Shown here: positions 22,401 through 32,993 of the stretch, piece by piece
Position numbering within the stretch: the stretch's first letter is position 1
Layout of the letters: each line of letters opens with the position of its first letter
Assembly: GCA_015039465.1 (NCBI GenBank)
Contig: MU130617.1
Coordinates: 186,001-250,000 of the forward strand
Reading direction: 5' to 3'
DNA: 64,000 bases
DNA from: Phlegmacium glaucopus
Taxonomy: Eukaryota; Basidiomycota; Agaricomycetes; Agaricales; Cortinariaceae
Position numbers and translations under genes: made by a program
The notes under the pieces: generated by a model
Database searches by the model: none
Told to the model about the DNA's origin: nothing
What the model saw: the letters and a program-made list of their open reading frames with translations, nothing else

Positions 22401-23230
22401 GACGTCGGGCATACATGTTACATACAGTTACACACCCGCGTCGGATGGAAGGCCCTCGGTTTACTTTGATTTGCTGATTTGATTTGACTGAGTACCACCT
22501 TGCAGATATACGACAAGATGCTGGAGTTTCTATGATACTGGAAAGGAGACGGCGCTTGATTCTGCAACTTGCAGGGTGATCATGTGTGCATGAGCGCGCT
22601 GACGTCTCCTACATAACAAACCATACTAACCTCCCTATTAGTATATGGTCTTTGTTTTTTTTTTCGATTGAGTTCCAAGAGGTGCCAAGAGCATTCAGAG
22701 GTGACATACTATACAAGAAAAAAGGTGGGCCCGCCAAAAACACGGTTCGCGGCGTATCTGTCTAGACTCTCTGCGCCATGTGTTGCGACTTAGTTCTTGC
22801 GCATCGAAAAAACTTCCCAAGAAGACCTCATGAGTCGTATTATCTAAACGTACGTTTTTTAATAAATCACTCAATTTCATAACATTGATCAGATCTGTCA
22901 CGAATACGACCCTGCTGGTCACGAAAATCAGACATGTCATAAAGCCCCCGATTGAAACCTTTTTCCCACTCTTTGGCATGCCCCATCGTCCGCGTCCGTG
23001 CACAGACGTTCCCCAGGGCCTTCTGCTTCATATCTGATATTCATCGTCAGCGTGCGAGGTCCATCTCCTCCTACGGATCTATTTCATCGCGTACACAATA
23101 CAGTGCTTGTCATACGACCCAAGTACCTGCGATTTTCTTTTTTCGTACTTGCTGCACATCAAACTATCACACTCATTTGCATTAACGTTCATTTACTATT
23201 CGACGCTCACTCCTAAGGTTGTACGCTATC
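19473..23230. other. Long intergenic region with no convincing gene
   Basis: One plus-strand frame of 158 codons (19684-20160) and others of about 110 codons (20853-21185) are the longest; none shows a recognised family or a clear intron pattern. GAGGAAGCATCGTC(T/A)TCACC occurs at about 20480 and again at about 21350, suggesting an old degenerate repeat. A T run lies near 22110-22126. This could hold a decayed gene or long non-coding transcripts. Confidence 0.45.
19952..20160 (+). CDS. Unrecognised short open frame, doubtful
   Basis: From a Met at 19952 the frame encodes about 69 acidic residues (DIPDHQQLFDRDF, FDRPFFNSEYSYRRDWAFEAY). The composition is protein-like, with many charged and aromatic residues, and it lies 480 bp upstream of and divergent from DHH1. 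The frame is open upstream to a Met at 19684. No domain is recognised and no exon could be joined to it. It may be a remnant. Confidence 0.2.
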
Positions 23231-24529
23231 ATGTTTACACCTCCCCCTTCCCCCCAACCATCCAGAACCGGTGGATTCAACACTTCGGCACCTATACCCT
23301 CTACCGAGCTCCACAACCCGGAAAATTTTTCTGACTCGCGGAACTCAGGTAATACGAAACGACGCACTGGCAGACGGTTTCTATGGGCGATAATTCTAGT
23401 ACCACTCATTGTAATCACATTCACCGTCTGCACCACCTCCTCAACTAGGCTTGTCCAGAAATCATCTTCGCCTCATTCATGGCACGGATTTGTCTCCGAT
23501 CAGTCAAATTGGAAGAGAGAACCGGAACCTCAAGATGCCTCACCCTCTATCTCGTTAACGTCGCCAGTATCAACGTCAACAACTTCATCCTCGACATCAA
23601 CGACTGCGAGTCCAACGGCGTCAGTACCTGCAGCATCTCAGGCCTTGCCGACCATCCCTTCTTCCCCGCCGACGCTTCCAATGCCCTTCCCTCAGGCTTT
23701 TGATGGAGCCTTTGGACAGAATTTCTCGAGTCCGTCATGTTTGAATTTCTTCACTAACATGACCGTCTCGATGGATTTTCGTCAATGCCGCCCATTTTCT
23801 TTCCTTCTTTTGACTTCCTCGACTTTCAACAAGGTCAGTATCCATATCAGTATCCATATGCAACTTTACTGTCTTTTCTAACTGATATATACACAGGCCC
23901 AGTCTAACTTGACTCTCATGAATTCCCTTATTTGGGGAACATGTAATACGACACTGCCATATAGTCAATGTCAGTCTAATATGGCATCGTTTGCATCATC
24001 ACTTCAGACGGCATGTTCTCAAGAGTTGAAAGATCAAAATTTATTGGCGGTTAACAGTCTCATAGGTGTGTTACAAAAAATCCTCATGCATCAATCTTGC
24101 TGCTGACATTGTGCCCTGCACTGCCATCTAGCTTTACGAGCATTCCGGGTTATGCATGACACAGTTTGTCTTGCAGATCCCACAACTAACACGTACTGCT
24201 TCCTAAATGCTGTTCAAGACCCTAACCCCTCAGACTTCTACTTCTATTCTCTACCTCTGGGTATGCCACTTCCGAGTTCATCGACGCCTTCATGTTCGGC
24301 ATGCTCTAAAAGCGTCATGGCAATATACGCGACTGCTCTCGAAGACCCATCCCAAGCGACACTGTTGACAGCGCTGAAAAGTGTCTACCAAGTCTCTGCC
24401 CAGATTGCAGTTGGTCTTTGCGGTGCGCCATTTGCGCTGACGACAATCAGCGCTGCCATGTCGCTTTACCACGGTTCGCCGACGATATTTATGGGCTTCA
24501 TCTTTGCTCTTATTTGGATGGTATTGTAA
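23231..24529 (+). CDS. DUF7729-like membrane/surface protein
   Basis: Three exons with consensus borders: 23231-23833, 23897-24065, 24132-24529. The protein has a Pro/Ser-rich N-terminal tail, one hydrophobic segment (about residues 50-70, RFLWAIILVPLIVITFTVC) that should anchor it as a type II protein or signal-anchor, a Ser/Thr-rich linker likely to be O-glycosylated, and a Cys-rich domain from about residue 170 (CLNFFTNM, WGTCNTTLPYSQC, DTVCLADPTTNTYC, CSACSKSVM). It ends in a hydrophobic tail (IFMGFIFALIWMVL), which suggests a GPI-anchor signal. The Cys pattern matches the basidiomycete family I know as DUF7729; its function is unknown. The assignment is from memory of the family. Confidence 0.8.
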
Positions 24530-24539
24530 TACCTTCTCA

Positions 24540-24890
24540 TGACGTGCTCTTTCCATTCACATGCTATATATTTTTGACATCTTTTTTTCTTTCTATCACC
24601 AGACTACATTACATATCCCTGACTTCATTACATCCTACGCTCAGGTCCTCTTTGTCATTGCGGATGGCGGAAACAAGGCGCTCACATTGTTCGTACTACT
24701 ACTATGTAACACTTGCGCTATTTGCTTGCCTTATTTATTTATTTACGAACATGTATTATTTTCTACGTTTATCAATTTTATTTTTTCACGTGTTCACTCT
24801 TCTAATAAGTTAACAACTGCTATGTGGCCTATCTACATTAATTCAATGGGACGTGACGAGGGTTATTGAGCTGATATATTTACCTTGAGC
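24540..24890. other. Intergenic, no gene seen
   Basis: AT-rich 3' flank of the DUF7729-like gene. Plus-strand frames here are hydrophobic and low-complexity, without recognisable families. Confidence 0.5.
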
Positions 24891-24892
24891 AC

Positions 24893-25200
24893 TGAGCGGC
24901 GGTCAGGCTCCTGCCTATCTGTCGTTTCGAGGTTTACAAAAAAACGAGCTTCATGATTTAGATGACAAATACAATCATTGATATTTTATTCACCGCAACT
25001 CTATTTCTTTATACCTGTAATAACCCTCCACGACAGAGGCACAAAAAAATAGAGTTGCGTTACAAATGAAATAAATGATCAGATCAATGATTGTATTTGT
25101 CATTATAAATCGTGAAATGCATACCAGTCAAATGATCAAGCTCATTTTTTTGTAAACCCCGAAACGACGGATGGGCAGCCTGGAGCCTGAGCGCCGGTCG
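24893..25200. mobile_element. Foldback (hairpin) element, about 310 bp
   Basis: Two long inverted arms: 24893-25007 and 25049-25200. Shared blocks include CAGGCTCC, CGTCGTTTCG(A/G)GGTTTACAAAAAAA, GACAAATACAATCATTGAT and CGCAACTCTATTT. The right arm carries about 25 extra bases. The central spacer is about 40 bp. No coding capacity and no clear target duplication; most likely a MITE or foldback element that can form a long RNA hairpin. Confidence 0.8.
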
Positions 25201-25496
25201 ATTTAACCAGGATGTAATGTGACCGTGGATTCTTGCTTCTTGAAGTTCTTCTGAGAACAAAGAGATCGTCGGAGTTTGAACATCTCGTGCTTGTATAAAT
25301 CCAGAGCGTCTTTCCTTCTCTTCACCCACCTTGGTTGCTCTGTATCGAGCACGAGCACCACAACTTACCTCAACGATACGAAGGGATTTCTTGGCAAGTC
25401 CAAAAATCCAAACTATCCATCTCTGATCATCGTGGTTCAAGCCCCCTAAGGCCTGAAGCAGCTGAAGTGCAAATCATAATAAGCGCCGGTGATCCT

Positions 25497-26011
25497 ATGC
25501 CATCCGTTCCCCCTAGTGCTGCGACTGCAAACGTTATCCAAGTCGCTAACGTTACTGTGAGTGCTCATTTATCGATAATATTTGCATGATCGCTCAATCA
25601 TCGTCGTCGATCAGACTGCACAATCGCCCTCGCCTGATGCCATAATCCTGGGATCGATGGAATCAGAACACGATCCCTGGGTGAGTTGCTTACACCATAC
25701 GTTCCCGGCTTTTGCTGATGATTAATATACTCAGCACTCTGGCTTGGGCCTTCGGATTTTCATCGCGAACGCCCAGAATTTACTCATCACTGATGGCATC
25801 TTCGTAAGTTTTTTGTCCTACGCTGCGCAATAATTGTACTAATTTTATTTGCCAGGACGATATCATCATCCTTGCCAATACTGGTGAGGGGAAGAAGTTG
25901 CTTGGTGCAGAACATCCAGACACCCTCACCAGCATGGCAAATCTAGCAAGCACATACAGGAATCAGGGAAGGTGGAATGAGGCAGATCAATCCTATCTGA
26001 CATCCAGCTAG
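25497..26011 (+). CDS. TPR micro-gene (probable remnant of an NLR-like TPR protein)
   Basis: Four exons (25497-25556, 25615-25680, 25735-25803, 25856-26011) join without frame change; all three introns have GT-AG borders and phase 0. The product is about 115 residues. The last exon carries one classic tetratricopeptide unit (LGAEHPDTLTSMANLASTYR, then NQGRWNEAD), the kind repeated many times at the C-terminus of fungal NACHT-TPR or kinesin-light-chain-like proteins, and then stops. The N-terminal part (MPSVPPSAATANVIQVANVT) is not recognised. Either a small single-TPR protein or an intact-looking fragment of a larger gene; the frame is also open upstream of the chosen Met. Confidence 0.5.
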
Positions 26012-26343
26012 CGACCCTTCGCTCTGTCATCTACAGCTCTCACTCTCTGCCTCTGCTCACTTTCCAACACCATCTCTTAACCCCCATCATTGTGCTGTAT
26101 CCTGGCAAGTTCTACTTGGAAGTCTACAATTTCCGCCGGTTTTGTTCAATGCCACTTGTATTGAACTCTTATTTGATGAAGTGCCATGTAGTTACCCAGG
26201 AGAGAGTATGTGTATTCACATTAAGCACAGCGTTATTTCTATCATTTTTATCACAATACTTGTAGACTACCAATGAATCAATGAATGATATGTATATTAG
26301 TCCATTAACTTCGCGATCGCTCAACGCTAAGGTGTCCATCAGA
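26012..26343. other. Convergent intergenic region
   Basis: Space between the TPR micro-gene (plus) and the end of the sedolisin gene (minus). No gene or repeat seen; presumably the two 3' untranslated regions. Confidence 0.5.
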
Positions 26344-29043
26344 TTAAGGCAATGCCACCCATTTTTCAATCAGTATCCCAAGATTAGGACTACCAAGACC
26401 TAATAATTGTAAGGTCAAGGGATCCGATTCTTCATACCAATTGAGACATACCTGACGCTGCATCCCAACCTTTGGTTCTATCAGAAATCAGAATTTAGGT
26501 CATCGAAACTTCTCTAGAGCAGTGATTCAATACTCACGCTACGAAGCCTCCATCACGATGGCCTTGCACTGTAGTATAGGCATCAGCTTGAGTAGGGACT
26601 GATCATGGAATTTTAATAGTTACAGCCTTTGCATCCCTGACTCGTGCCGGAAGTGATATCGTTAAACGCACTCTGGAATTGAGCCGAGTATATCTGGACA
26701 CTCGAAGTCAAATCAAAGATAGTCACCGAAAGCCAGATTTACAAACCGTTGGATTGATGAAACCTATTTTGGACAAGGAACTTTCATGAATACCAAGCAA
26801 GTTGATATGTATTAATAAGGAACGCACCAACAGGTTTCTTGCCAGCAGAAATTCTTGCATCGTTGACCAGAGTGATTATAGAGGCGACGGTAGGGACTGC
26901 CGCAGAAGTTCCGCTGTCAATCGAAATCGAGCCTTGGTCGATGTTGAGAAAGGCATTCCTGAAGGGCCAGATCGTTAGGATATACTTTCAGAATTCATAA
27001 TAATTAGGCTTCCTCACGAGTCAGCGCTTATATCAGGATATGCCCGCTACAACAAGAAAAGAGACCAGGTTTAGTCTTCCAACTTGACACACTTGACATG
27101 TATATGCACTTACACCTTTCGAATTGAAATTCTTCAAGTTTGAGAACGCCTGAGGATCGGTCTTGGCCAATGAGTTCAAATAGCTATCCAGTGCAGCTTT
27201 CTGATATGCAGGTTGCGGGAAACGGTTGCTGAAGCCTCCTCCACCAGATTGGAAGAAACCTTGGGTGAAGTCTTGGTTCCATATTTCTTCAGGAGAAGCA
27301 TCGCCAGCAGAAGCATTGGCCTTGACTTGAGTTCCACCAACAACGGTTACCCAAGGACAAGAGGCTGGCCACGCAGGATTGAAGTGAGTTCCATTGAGGT
27401 TCATAGAGCCTACCATCCACCGAGGCTTACGTTCAGCAGCCAATCCGTGCACAGCGAGCCGATGGACTTACCATTATCGTCCAAACAATACCCACTCTGT
27501 GCTCCTGCAACTCCCGAATTCCCAGCAGAATACAAAATAGTCACGCCCATCAACCCCAGCTTGGCAAACTCATTGCATTGCCTTTCCAAGTAGAATTGAG
27601 GGAAACGATATTCATGGTCTGCTTGAGAATTTGAAACGACGTTTGGAGCTTTGGCGATTCCACACGAGTGGTCCTTGAATGAGTTGAATCCACCTGGGAG
27701 AGGGTTGGGTAGTTGAGGGTCGTAGGTGAAGTCATCTCCTCCGCCTGCGGTGCAATATGAACCATCTACGGCGTCGAGCCATTCGTTGAAAGAAGGACCA
27801 TGGCCTATTCGCAGATTATGGATCATTTAGGGGTTAGGTTTGGTGTGGAACAAGTTTACCTGGGAGATTTAAATCGGTTTGGTTGTTGCCGACTTGCAGG
27901 AACTGTACATTCTGAGGCGCAACAAGAGACATGGCATATTGGAGGATCATGCCATCCTCTCCAACACCACTAGACGCATCCACTTCGATAGAACCTAACA
28001 TTATTTACTCGTCATCGTTCAACTCGAGTCATCAGAATAACGGAGATGCCTACCTCCATCGATTGACACCAGGGTGGGCGAAGTGCCGACTAAAGAAGGT
28101 GAAAAGTTGCCAAAGAAAGTGTCCAGATCGGATTGCAAGTAAGTGTTGCTGAAGTAACTAACTATCAGAATTTTTCAGATGGCGAAATTATAAACGAAGA
28201 GAAGAAAAGAACAAACCAATCCCAAAGGTATTGCGATCCGTGGCCTTTGGAGAGTAAGTCATGTTGTATAATGTCTTCAAGCAATTGGGTACTGTCGTCG
28301 TGTCACAACCTTCGAGAGAACCTGGGCTTGTAGTAACAGCAGTCGTAGAACGAGTTTTGAGACCTTGCCCATGCTCCAAAGCCTCGCGCGACTTTGTAGG
28401 TCTATTAACCGATGTCGCCAGTGTGATTAGCTTGATATTAGGTTGGACCGTAGGTGCAACCATCTCTATATGTTCAGCAATTCTCTCGGGCAAATAATAT
28501 TCAGAGCAAGCTATCATCTCTTATCAATCAATATATCAAAGAAAGATGCGCATATATGGACCCACCAACATGTTCAACTCCATTATCATGCTTGTATACG
28601 TGATATTCGGTATTCAGTAAATTCTCGACTTCCATGGCCGTGGCTCCGTGTATGTCGATCCAGCCCTTATTATGACTGAGCCTTAATCTATCTGGATCAA
28701 AACCTGCGTCCATAAGCCAGGTATGGACGGCTTCCTTTGCCTGCGAAGAGGGAGCGAAAGTTTCGACAACTTTCTCTTGTGACCAATGTTGTCCATAGGT
28801 CGGAGAGTCAGGATCAGCTACGGCCATAAGATAGTCAGGTATGCCGTCCAAATTTTGCTGTTTGAGACCGATTCGTAATGGGATGTTGACATGACCCTCA
28901 AGTCTATGAGATACCTTCCAGTCAGGGTAGTCAAGACGCTTCTCATGCAGGATAAAATCTCCATGACGAGAGTTGAGCGGGAAAGCCAGAGTATAAGATA
29001 TAGCTCCTAAGCAGAAACAGAGGAGGGGAGTAAAGCGACACAT
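26344..29043 (-). CDS. Sedolisin (S53, tripeptidyl-peptidase-like) with altered active site
   Basis: Secreted serine-carboxyl peptidase family protein. Thirteen exons fit: 28566-29043, 28217-28510, 28054-28161, 27860-27994, 27472-27804, 27114-27409, 27018-27046, 26828-26958, 26747-26763, 26624-26693, 26538-26568, 26452-26477, 26344-26399. The N-terminus is a signal peptide (MCRFTPLLCFCLGAISYTLA), followed by a pro-kumamolisin activation domain to about residue 200. In the catalytic domain the Glu is present, but the usual E-x-x-x-D reads GEDGMILQY (Asp replaced by Ile). The oxyanion motif SGDSG reads SAGNSG (Asp to Asn). The nucleophile motif SGTSAAVP is intact. The C-terminal FNDIT and GWDAASGLGSPN calcium-site region is intact. 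It may be a non-peptidase homologue or have altered activity. Confidence 0.88.
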
Positions 29044-29090
29044 TGAATACTGAACTGTTGGATTGAAATATTGCCTGTTGGATAAGATGC

Positions 29091-29096
29091 TTTATA
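29091..29096 (-). promoter_or_regulatory. TATA box of the sedolisin gene
   Basis: TATAAA on the minus strand, 48 bp before the start codon at 29043. Position is somewhat close to the ATG, so the 5' leader would be short. Confidence 0.4.
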
Positions 29097-29099
29097 CCA

Positions 29100-30037
29100 C
29101 TTGTAAATCGGCCTCAACTTTCCATGTAGTGAAGATATCCCTCAAAACATTATTACAAGGCGATGCGATGTCCAATAAACTGCGCACAAGTTGAAGCTGA
29201 CGCCGAGGCATAGGTTGACATTTAAGAAAAGGTTGACCACCTGAGGACCCGCAGTAGATGGACATCATGATCGCGCTGCGCTCAGGCATGCTTCAGGCCT
29301 AGCGAATACAGAAATTTAGTGGTTTCATTTTTAAGAGCCGGTTCAGTACCTTTTTTTTCTTTCTGATTCTCACACAAAATCATAATGAGTGATGTGTGAC
29401 GAAATTAGTCCGCAGTGAGAACTGATGGGTGTCGCGTCCTACTCCCTGAACTTCAAGTGCCGGTGTGGACTGAGGCCGCAACGGTAGTGAATAAGCTAGA
29501 AAGCATCAAGAGCGGCGAGAAGATAGTTGGGAGCTGCAAGAACAAGTGGACAAAGAGCTGAAAAAGGCAAAGAAAGGGGTCAAGGACAAGTTACCTTGAT
29601 ATTGCAGTGTTTGCGCAGAACCTTCATCGACATGCCGAATCAAGGGGGCAATTACACAGGTATAAAGAAAGATAAGAAGATTTTGTTCTAGAGAGTTGCA
29701 CATAGACCCCATGCTTCGGAGACATGTAGTCTCATGCCGAGCTTTTATTTGACTCGGATCTACAGTTATGAATTCTGCCACAAGCTTCACCTGTGTTCAC
29801 AATTGATCCTACAACAGCGCTAGTTGTCGCCTGCCAGTGGCTGTAGACTCTTGAATGTCAGATGAGAATTACACAACGGCAATAAACAACACCCATCATT
29901 CGTTAAGAACCCCCGAAAAAATTTCACACCTTTCATAACGTTGGTCCGTGGTAGTCTTCGTAGTTTAAGCATTGCATGTAGCATCAATGCATAATTAAAT
30001 AATGTATATATCACCTGTAACTGATAACTGAAACCAA
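29100..30037. other. Intergenic region, no gene seen
   Basis: Between the sedolisin start and the glycosyltransferase stop. Short minus-strand frames (up to 94 codons) show no family resemblance. No repeat noticed. Confidence 0.45.
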
Positions 30038-31390
30038 TCAGAGTTCCCCACCAATGAGTTTATTATCATATCTTTTTAACAATAGCCTTTCCACCCAACC
30101 TCCGCTGGGATATGGCTTCTCCCATTGATTGTGGAGATGGACACCAAAGATTTTGTGCAGGACTTGATCTAAGCCACCATCTTCTTCCAGTCCGAGACCC
30201 ATGGTCCATTTGCCTGCCTTGTTATCTGGGAGGAACGGATCTGGTAGTCTGTTGTCCAATCTACATGATCGTCCATCACTAAAACAAAATGGAAGTATTC
30301 GAAACGGTGGAACGGATGCTGCTATGAGGCGACGCCAGAGTTTGAAGTAAAGGAGTGCACCCCAGTCCGTAGAGCCAGAACGAGGTGGCGTAGAGGTGGC
30401 CATCACATGGAATGCTTCGCACAGATAAGGAGAGTGCTGCCGAAAACGCATCAGAGCTCCATTTAGAGGAAGGTATATCTTGTCTATGCATGAATTAGTA
30501 TGTTTAGAAGTAAGATGTTAACTCAGGGCAAAGACCGTACCATAGCAATCCCACTGAGTGACAAACTCGTGTTCGAGAAGAGGTTCAAGGTCTCTAGTCA
30601 ACAACGAGTCCATGTCAACCCATACTCCTCCGTAATTCCAGAGGAGTAAAAGTCTTATGAGGTCTCCATCGACCCAGGCTTTTGCGTCTTTCCTTGTCAG
30701 AAGATCACTACCTTCGAGCTCCGTTCCTTCCGCAAGAGATGGGATATTCACGACGTTGAGTGCAAATGAGTTGGGGTATTGCTTCAGATATTTTTGCAGG
30801 ATCGGGTTTGGGCTCAAGTCGCCATTTGACCATAAAGTCAGACGGGATGATGACATGTCTTGTGTTGCAAAAAAAGATTTTAACATCCACTCTTGTCGAG
30901 GTCCAAAAGGTGCCAAGTCTTCTCTCCAGTATGTGTGAAATTGCGTGCGATCTTCTGCTGAAATACTTTGGCCCTCTCGGCTAGTTCGAGGTTCTTGCTT
31001 TATCGTTCCTGCGAAGTCATAGCAGTCAAGGCCCATCCTCAGAGGTATGCCAGCTTGAACCTCGTTCTTTTTGATTCCATAGACAAACTCCGAAACGTTA
31101 TACCTCGGGCTAACGTTGTCGAAACACCCAGCGAGTGGGGCTATTGGTTCGATTTCTTTGTGAACCCATGAGCGGTCGTAAAATGCAATTTCAACATGGG
31201 GTTCGTAGAGATATAATCCCAAGAAGAGTAGGATAAATGTTGTTGGTATCGCATATTTTAAGACCAAGAAAACAGTACGAGGTTTTATTGGAAATCGTGT
31301 ACCGGTTGTTGAGTTACGCCGGGACCTAACGGATGAATTACGAATGACGAGCTGAGGATGTGAAAGATACGTACATTGGAAGCCATTCAT
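30038..31390 (-). CDS. GT32-type glycosyltransferase (DXD sugar-binding family)
   Basis: Two exons: 30541-31390 and 30038-30483, joined in phase at a GTACGG...CATAG intron. Type II membrane topology: a basic N-terminal tail, one transmembrane helix (about residues 45-65, YAIPTTFILLFLGLYLY), then a lumenal domain. The catalytic region has SRLTLWSNGDLS, DLIRLLLLWNYGGVWVDMDS with the metal/nucleotide-sugar-binding DMD (DXD), and DWGALLY downstream. This is the Gly_transf_sug/OCH1-like fold, so a Golgi transferase using a nucleotide sugar is expected; donor and acceptor are not evident. Conserved ends LHNQWEKPYPSGGWVERL resemble fungal GT32 relatives. Confidence 0.85.
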
Positions 31391-32459
31391 AATCTGCCCG
31401 CGACATGCTTATGGACTGACCGTGACGGTAGTTGATCAAAAGAACTTGAAATAGGGCCGAACCTGTCCTAATTTAGTTGACGTGCTCCTTGGAAACCTAC
31501 CACCATGGCCATCCACAGTTTCGACAGCAGGAGAAATAGCTCAAGGCTCGCTGTTAACTGAGCTATGTACCTAACAACCTAATTCTGTTGATATTCAATT
31601 TCCTGGGTGATTTTTCGGTCACTAAAGTTGGAAAATTGTGTCGTCGACTCAAGCAACTTATCGCAATACCAAGTAGAACAACTATTCTGCATTCTAGATG
31701 ATACCAAAAGCATGCATCATACCTCCAACCAGGACTATTAGAGCGATAAATCAGCTTGTAGGACGGTCGTTATTGTCTTCTGCCGTCCACCTGTCGCCAT
31801 GCGCGATTTCCTGAGCGCATTACTAAAGCTTGTTGAAACCTTAGTGAAGAAGTCCTGGACGTCTTTTAGAACTAGTCCAGCCTGGTGCTACCCGGCAAAA
31901 CGATCCAGTACCCCAGTGCGTTGTCGTGGTTGAACGCTTTCTATACATACTAGAACTCAATTTACCGCTCAACGGCTATCTAAGCTCCTCATCGCTGTGG
32001 TGCTATCATCTATGTTTACCATCTTGTTCGCGATATTCCCTTCAACGTGGATCATGCGTGCAGCTTCCGACGTTGACTGTCCCACCAATGCCGATTTTGC
32101 TTGAGGTCTAGCTTTAATGAGCTCTCCTTGTGATATGGGCTATCAACAATTTAAGTCGCTCATGGACAGTTTATCCGAACAGCCCATCCCAATCCATCCT
32201 AGACTTTTGATTCTACCCTCATTATCTTCAAAAGTTACTGCTCCATCGGCGAATACCACTTTCATGTCTGAGACTCAGATCTTCGGTCAAAACAAGAATT
32301 TACCTGCCACACCCAAGTGGGTATAAGCATCGCAGCCAGTCAGCGAAAGTTGGGAATCCGCAGGCATGGCGATACCCCCGTTTAATCTCCAAAGACAACT
32401 TGTATTCAATAATATACAAATGCAGAACTATAACAATGTTCGAGGCAAACATAATAACA
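31391..32459. other. Intergenic region, no gene seen
   Basis: Upstream of the glycosyltransferase and downstream of the small hypothetical gene. Plus-strand frames of about 60-70 codons (31926-32111, 32117-32326) have no recognisable family. Confidence 0.45.
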
Positions 32460-32993
32460 CTACGATGCCTCACGGAATTTATCTGGTCTGACTGTTTTTC
32501 CATAATTCTTGACATATTCGGGAGATTTGGTGTAAGCCATTCCAGAGCCATCGGACTTGCCTCTCTGAGGAGGAGGAACCATGTTACGAGCGGCTGGGCC
32601 ACTCTCGGCGTACTCAGGAGTGTCCTTATAGTTGGCTATTGTAGAGTGACCACTGCGGTGGTCCTTCCCTGGGAAGGCAGGCGGGATATTGCTATATGGA
32701 GAGTGTATGGCAGGAAGGGTATTCCCAGATTCACGCTTGGCGACATGAGCCAGTAGCTGCTCGTCTAAAGGATGGAAATTGTGAGGCAGAATCATATTTC
32801 TATAGGAGATTCTGTACGATATGGGTTTGTTCCACGTTCTTCTTGCCTTCTCTTGTTACGGTGCATAATCAGGTACAGGCCACCTAACCCCGAGATCACG
32901 GCTGTACCACCAACGAGAAGCGCCTACACGACAGTATTAGCGTGCATCGGGAAAAGAAAAATCAGATTCGTTGACACGCACCTTTTGAGCCAT
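32460..32993 (-). CDS. Small hypothetical protein with N-terminal membrane segment
   Basis: A first exon encodes MAQK (32982-32993), followed by a GTGCGT...TGTAG intron. The second exon from 32923 encodes a membrane segment (ALLVGGTAVISGLGGLYLIM) and a basic stretch (HRNKRRQEERG). The C-terminal 110 residues (32460-32795) are hydrophilic, rich in Pro, Ser and Gly (HRSGHSTIANYKDTPEYAES, MVPPPQRGKSDGSGMAYTKS). The join between the two parts is unsettled: the frames differ by one, so either a short intron (for example GTACCTGATT...CTATAG, about 77 bp) removes part of the basic stretch or the gene has a frameshift. Not recognised; possibly mitochondrial. Confidence 0.55.
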
